Positions 5,940-8,263 of a stretch of DNA of 8,263 bases are shown here, piece by piece. The notes beneath the pieces were generated by a model that did no database searches, was not told the origin of the DNA, and saw nothing but the letters and a program-made list of their open reading frames with translations. A program made the translations under genes and the position numbers. Each line of letters opens with the position of its first letter. Position 1 is the first letter of the stretch. Source of the stretch: Collinsella aerofaciens (lineage in GTDB: Bacteria; Actinomycetota; Coriobacteriia; Coriobacteriales; Coriobacteriaceae); contig JAJWXI010000078.1 in the NCBI GenBank assembly GCA_021641225.1, positions 1-8,263 of the forward strand, given 5' to 3'.

Positions 5940-7070
5940 ATGTCTGAGTTTGCTGCCGGTCCTGCCGGTCGTATTGAGCGTGTCCGTGCCCTGATGGTTG
6001 AGCGCGGTTACGACGCCATCGTGGTGCGCGACGAGGCCAATCTTCGATGGCTTACGGGCGTCAAGGGCGTTTTCGATTACACCTTCGAGTTCCCGCACGC
6101 TGCGTTTATTACGGCCGACCAGTGCCTGTTCCATACCGACTCGCGCTATCTCAACAGCTTTGAGGAGAACACGCCCGCCGGCAGCCCCTGGGTCTACGAC
6201 ATGGACGAGGGCACCATCCCCGGTTGGGTCGCCGGCAAGATCGCGGCCAACAAGTGCCGCGTCTGCGCTGTCGAGGACGATATGCAGATCAATTTCTACC
6301 AGGGTATTCAGCGTGGTTTGGAGGATCGTTCCGTCGCCTGCATGTTGCCGCTGATGCATGACGACATTCGCAAGATGCGCGCCATCAAGGACGCCGAGGA
6401 GATCGAGCTCATGCGCCATGCGCAGTCGATTACCGACGCCGCCTTCCAGCACATGCTCGGTTATATTAAGCCCGGTATGACCGAGAAGCAGGTTCGCAAC
6501 GAGCTCGAGAACTTTATGTTCGCCAACGGCGCCGACAGCCTGGCCTTCGGCTCCATCGTGGCGAGCGGCCCCAACACCGCCAACCCGCATGCCGTCCCGA
6601 GCGACCGCGTGATCGAGAAGGGCGACTTCGTTCTCATGGATTATGGCGCGGGCTACTGCGACTATCGCTCCGATATGACGCGTACCGTCGTGATGGGCGA
6701 GCCCACGCCCGAACAGCTCGACCTGTACGCGCTCGTGCGCCGTACGCACGAGGAGTGCGTCGCCGCCATCCATCCGGGCGTCGAGGGCAACGACATTTTC
6801 AAGCTTTCCAAGAAGATCATTGGCGATGCCGGCTATGGTGATTACTACAACCATGGTCTGGGCCACGGCGTGGGCATTGACATCCACGAGCTGCCCAACT
6901 TCAACCGCAGCAAGAATATCATCGAGGTCGGCTCGGTTATCACCATGGAGCCCGGCGTGTACCTGCCCGGTGTGGGCGGCGTGCGCCTGGAGGACTACGG
7001 CGTGGTCACCGAGAACGGCTACGAGCCCTTCACCAAGACACCGCATGACCTTCACGTTATCGACTGCTAG
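5940..7070 (+). CDS. pepQ: M24 family Xaa-Pro peptidase (aminopeptidase P / prolidase type)
   Basis: This 376-aa metallopeptidase of family M24B hydrolyses peptides with proline at the second position, releasing the N-terminal residue or splitting Xaa-Pro dipeptides. The N-terminal creatinase-like domain (about 1-140) includes the NLRWLTGVKG segment and the LFHTDSRYL strand. The C-terminal pita-bread domain keeps all five dinuclear metal ligands: D234 in MDYGAG, D245 in SDMTRT, H309 in GLGHGVG, E337 in MEPG and E351 in RLEDYG. The NPHAVPSDR loop carries the conserved substrate-side histidine. No signal peptide is seen, so it is likely cytoplasmic. The ATG at 5940 has GAAAGGA 6 nt upstream. 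An in-frame TTG at 5895 would put the coding start inside the leader hairpin and was not chosen. Sequence does not separate aminopeptidase P from prolidase. The symbol follows the mycobacterial gene next to efp. An intrinsic terminator follows. Confidence 0.9.
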   Translation: MSEFAAGPAGRIERVRALMVERGYDAIVVRDEANLRWLTGVKGVFDYTFEFPHAAFITADQCLFHTDSRYLNSFEENTPAGSPWVYDMDEGTIPGWVAGKIAANKCRVCAVEDDMQINFYQGIQRGLEDRSVACMLPLMHDDIRKMRAIKDAEEIELMRHAQSITDAAFQHMLGYIKPGMTEKQVRNELENFMFANGADSLAFGSIVASGPNTANPHAVPSDRVIEKGDFVLMDYGAGYCDYRSDMTRTVVMGEPTPEQLDLYALVRRTHEECVAAIHPGVEGNDIFKLSKKIIGDAGYGDYYNHGLGHGVGIDIHELPNFNRSKNIIEVGSVITMEPGVYLPGVGGVRLEDYGVVTENGYEPFTKTPHDLHVIDC

Positions 7071-7091
7071 CCCTCTTCGATAGATTTTTGG

Positions 7092-7134
7092 GCGGGGCGT
7101 CCGGAGCAATTCGGGCGCCCCGCGTTCTCTTTTT
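7092..7134 (+). terminator. Intrinsic terminator after the M24 peptidase gene
   Basis: GCGGGGCGTCCG (7092-7103) and CGGGCGCCCCGC (7112-7123) form a 12-bp stem with one G-U pair and an 8-nt loop (7104-7111). It is followed by GTTCTC and five T residues (7130-7134). It lies 21 nt after the stop codon at 7070 and separates the upstream block from the efp transcription unit. Confidence 0.92.
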
Positions 7135-7144
7135 ATGCGCTCGC

Positions 7145-7161
7145 TGCAGGCGCCGTCTGCA
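7145..7161 (+). repeat. Inverted repeat in the -35 region of efp
   Basis: TGCAG (7145-7149) and CTGCA (7157-7161) form a 17-bp dyad just upstream of the efp -10 box. Two inner pairs (G-T and C-G) extend it to a 7-bp stem with a 3-nt loop. It occupies the place where a -35 box is expected and no good TTGACA match is seen, so it could be a regulator site. The match is short and could be chance. Confidence 0.3.
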
Positions 7162-7165
7162 AGTG

Positions 7166-7171
7166 TATAAT
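7166..7171 (+). promoter_or_regulatory. -10 box of the efp promoter
   Basis: A perfect TATAAT lies 57 nt before the first base of the efp ATG and 31 nt after the last T of the upstream terminator. No convincing -35 sits 16-18 nt upstream; CTGCAG at 7144-7149 is the nearest and is weak. The expected transcript start is around 7178-7180, giving a leader of about 50 nt. Confidence 0.65.
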
Positions 7172-7228
7172 TTCGGTCGTATGTAATTTGGACGCTTGTG
7201 CGTTCTGCCCATAAGAAGAAAGGTCGCT

Positions 7229-7792
7229 ATGCCTACCATTTCTACCGCCGACTTCAAGAACGGCCTCGGTCTCCGTATTAAGGACAAGGTTTATACCATC
7301 GTCGAGTTCCAGCACGTCAAGCCGGGCAAGGGCGGCGCGTTTGTGCGCTACAAGACCCGCGACATCAAGAGCGGCCGCGTCGTCGAGAACACCTGCAACG
7401 CCGGTACCAAGTTCGAGAGCGTCATGCTCACCACCCGTGAGTTCCAGTACCTCTACAACGATGGCACCGACTACATCTTCATGGACAACGAGTCCTATGA
7501 GCAGGTTCCCGTTCCCGAGGACATGGTGGGCGAGAACTCCAAGTGGCTGCGCGAGAACGACATCTGCCAGCTGCTCTTCGCCGACGACGAGCTCATGGGC
7601 GTGACTCCGCCGATGTTCATCGAGACCACCATCGTCCAAACCGACCCGGGCTTTAAGGGCGACACCGTCCAGGGTTCCACCAAGCCGGCCACGATCGACA
7701 CCGGCGCTGTCATCCAGGTCCCCATGTACCTCAACGAGGGCGAGGTCATCAAGGTTGACACCCGCGACGGCAAGTTCGTCTCCCGCGTCTAG
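7229..7792 (+). CDS. efp: Translation elongation factor P
   Basis: EF-P binds between the ribosomal P and E sites and stimulates peptide-bond formation at polyproline stretches. The 187-aa protein has the standard length and three OB-like domains: a KOW-type domain (about 1-63), the central domain (about 65-125), and the C-terminal domain with the signature region GDTVQGSTKPATIDTGAVIQ. The loop that reaches the peptidyl-transferase centre reads PGKGG (32-36), placing the functional lysine at K34, the same number as in E. coli. No epmA, epmB or earP modification gene is in the window. The ATG at 7229 has AGAAAGG 5 nt upstream and fits the family N-terminus (MPTISTADFKNG); a possible upstream extension of 11 codons was rejected. 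Its peptidase neighbour also deals with proline-containing chains, a pairing conserved in Actinobacteria. Confidence 0.97.
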   Translation: MPTISTADFKNGLGLRIKDKVYTIVEFQHVKPGKGGAFVRYKTRDIKSGRVVENTCNAGTKFESVMLTTREFQYLYNDGTDYIFMDNESYEQVPVPEDMVGENSKWLRENDICQLLFADDELMGVTPPMFIETTIVQTDPGFKGDTVQGSTKPATIDTGAVIQVPMYLNEGEVIKVDTRDGKFVSRV

Positions 7793-7806
7793 CAACCAAC
7801 TTTTCT

Positions 7807-7812
7807 AGGAGG
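7807..7812 (+). promoter_or_regulatory. Ribosome binding site of the Asp23/Gls24 gene
   Basis: A full AGGAGG lies 4 nt before the ATG at 7817 within the 24-nt gap after efp. It is the strongest Shine-Dalgarno in the efp unit and supports high translation of the small protein. Confidence 0.8.
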
Positions 7813-7816
7813 ACTC

Positions 7817-8179
7817 ATGCCCCAGGAAATCAAGATTGACGGCATCGGCATTTCGCCCGATGTTCTGACCGCCATCGTCTCGCGCGCCGTGTCCGATGTC
7901 GAGGGCATCGCCTCCGTTGGCGTCAAGGACCTTGCCACCAACCTTGTCTCCATGATGCTCTCGTCCAAGGCCCCGGCTTCCGAGCCAGCGGTCGAGGCCG
8001 AGGTCATCGGTGACAAGCTCGCACTCACCGTGCGTGTCGTGGTGTTCTTTGGCTATCCGTTCAAGAAACTCGCCGAGGCCGTTCGCGCCGCCGTGGTCAC
8101 CGCCATCGATGCCCAGGTGGGCGTTGAGGTCGAGCGCGTTGACGTTTGCATCGACGGCCTCGTTTTCCCCAAGGAGTAA
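7817..8179 (+). CDS. Asp23/Gls24 family protein (YqhY-like)
   Basis: The 120-aa protein has the typical features of the Asp23/Gls24 (DUF322) family. These are an N-terminal ISPDVLTAIVSRAVSDVEGIASVG block (about 12-35), a short polar linker (49-59), and a C-terminal half alternating strands and a helix (ALTVRVVVFFGYPFKKLAEAVR, then VGVEVERVDVCIDGLVF). Family members are abundant small proteins linked to envelope or alkaline stress, and B. subtilis YqhY affects acetyl-CoA carboxylase regulation. No membrane segment or signal peptide is present, so it is probably cytoplasmic. The gene lies directly before nusB, as yqhY does in Bacillus, and follows efp by 24 nt, pointing to co-transcription. The exact role here is unknown. 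Confidence 0.88.
   Translation: MPQEIKIDGIGISPDVLTAIVSRAVSDVEGIASVGVKDLATNLVSMMLSSKAPASEPAVEAEVIGDKLALTVRVVVFFGYPFKKLAEAVRAAVVTAIDAQVGVEVERVDVCIDGLVFPKE
8171..8176 (+). promoter_or_regulatory. Ribosome binding site of nusB, inside the end of the Asp23/Gls24 gene
   Basis: AAGGAG forms the last two sense codons (Lys-Glu) of the upstream gene and lies 6 nt before a TTG at 8183. Its position selects TTG as the nusB start, since no ATG or GTG in the nusB frame is near. Confidence 0.7.
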
Positions 8180-8182
8180 CCT

Positions 8183-8263
8183 TTGAGCCTTAAGGTTTAT
8201 CGCGGGCGCACGCTTGCCCGCAGTCAGGCGCTGCAGCTGCTGTTCCAGGCCGAGGCCACGGAC
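8183..8263 (+). CDS. nusB: Transcription antitermination protein NusB, N-terminal fragment (runs off window)
   Basis: Only 27 codons are present. Read from a TTG start they give MSLKVYRGRTLARSQALQLLFQAEATD. The RTLARSQALQLLFQAE part matches the first helix of NusB proteins (consensus R-x2-AR-x2-ALQ-x-L-Y/F-Q). NusB pairs with NusE (S10) on boxA RNA during rRNA antitermination. Context supports the call, because Asp23-nusB and efp-nusB neighbourhoods are conserved in Gram-positive bacteria. The start is 3 nt after the upstream stop, with AAGGAG at 8171-8176. The remainder of the gene lies beyond the window end. Confidence 0.82.
   Translation, partial: MSLKVYRGRTLARSQALQLLFQAEATD

Noticed and set aside
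5805..7109. Long open frame of 434 codons on the - strand
   Set aside because: It is antisense to the M24 peptidase gene, whose catalytic motifs are complete. The open frame follows from GC-rich codon bias, and the translation has no recognisable domain.
1..8263. Defence island, prophage, insertion sequence, CRISPR array or tRNA
   Set aside because: All genes belong to conserved housekeeping families in near-continuous co-orientation. No transposase, integrase, direct-repeat array or tRNA-like fold was seen.

Overview
The window is a GC-rich (about 60% by eye), densely packed stretch of chromosome with every gene on the + strand. It looks like housekeeping DNA from an actinobacterium of the Coriobacteriia, most likely Collinsella or a close relative. 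That placement is inferred from base composition, protein character and gene order, not from a search. No mobile element, CRISPR array, tRNA, rRNA or phage gene was seen.

Layout: (1) positions 1-5808 form one tight block: the 3' two thirds of alaS, then ruvX, mltG, a yqeG-type HAD phosphatase, aroK and a 3-dehydroquinate-synthase-like gene. Junctions range from an 8-nt overlap to a 17-nt gap, so co-transcription and translational coupling are likely. (2) A 131-nt gap (5809-5939) holds a possible promoter and a strongly self-complementary leader ahead of an M24 Xaa-Pro peptidase gene, which ends in a clear intrinsic terminator (7092-7134). (3) A new transcription unit starts near 7166 and carries efp, an Asp23/Gls24 gene and the first 27 codons of nusB.

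The order alaS-ruvX-mltG-(aro genes)-pepQ-efp-nusB matches the cluster known in Mycobacterium and other Actinobacteria. There, aroE, aroC, aroK, aroB and aroQ lie between mltG and pepQ. Here only aroK and an aroB homologue remain, and yqeG sits in the gap. AroK keeps all its substrate and ATP motifs. The AroB homologue keeps the fold-level alignment but has lost the metal ligands, the catalytic His and Lys, and the glycine-rich NAD loop, which has become a cluster of five cysteines. This intact, apparently maintained but chemically disabled DHQS-like protein, coupled by ATGA to shikimate kinase, is the most interesting object in the window.

Other points of interest are a heptapeptide-to-octapeptide repeat in a long basic cytoplasmic tail of MltG, the structured leader upstream of the peptidase gene, and the PGKGG tip of EF-P. 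The remaining genes look ordinary: alanyl-tRNA synthesis, 16S rRNA processing (RuvX), peptidoglycan chain termination (MltG), relief of polyproline stalling (EF-P), proline-peptide turnover and antitermination (NusB).
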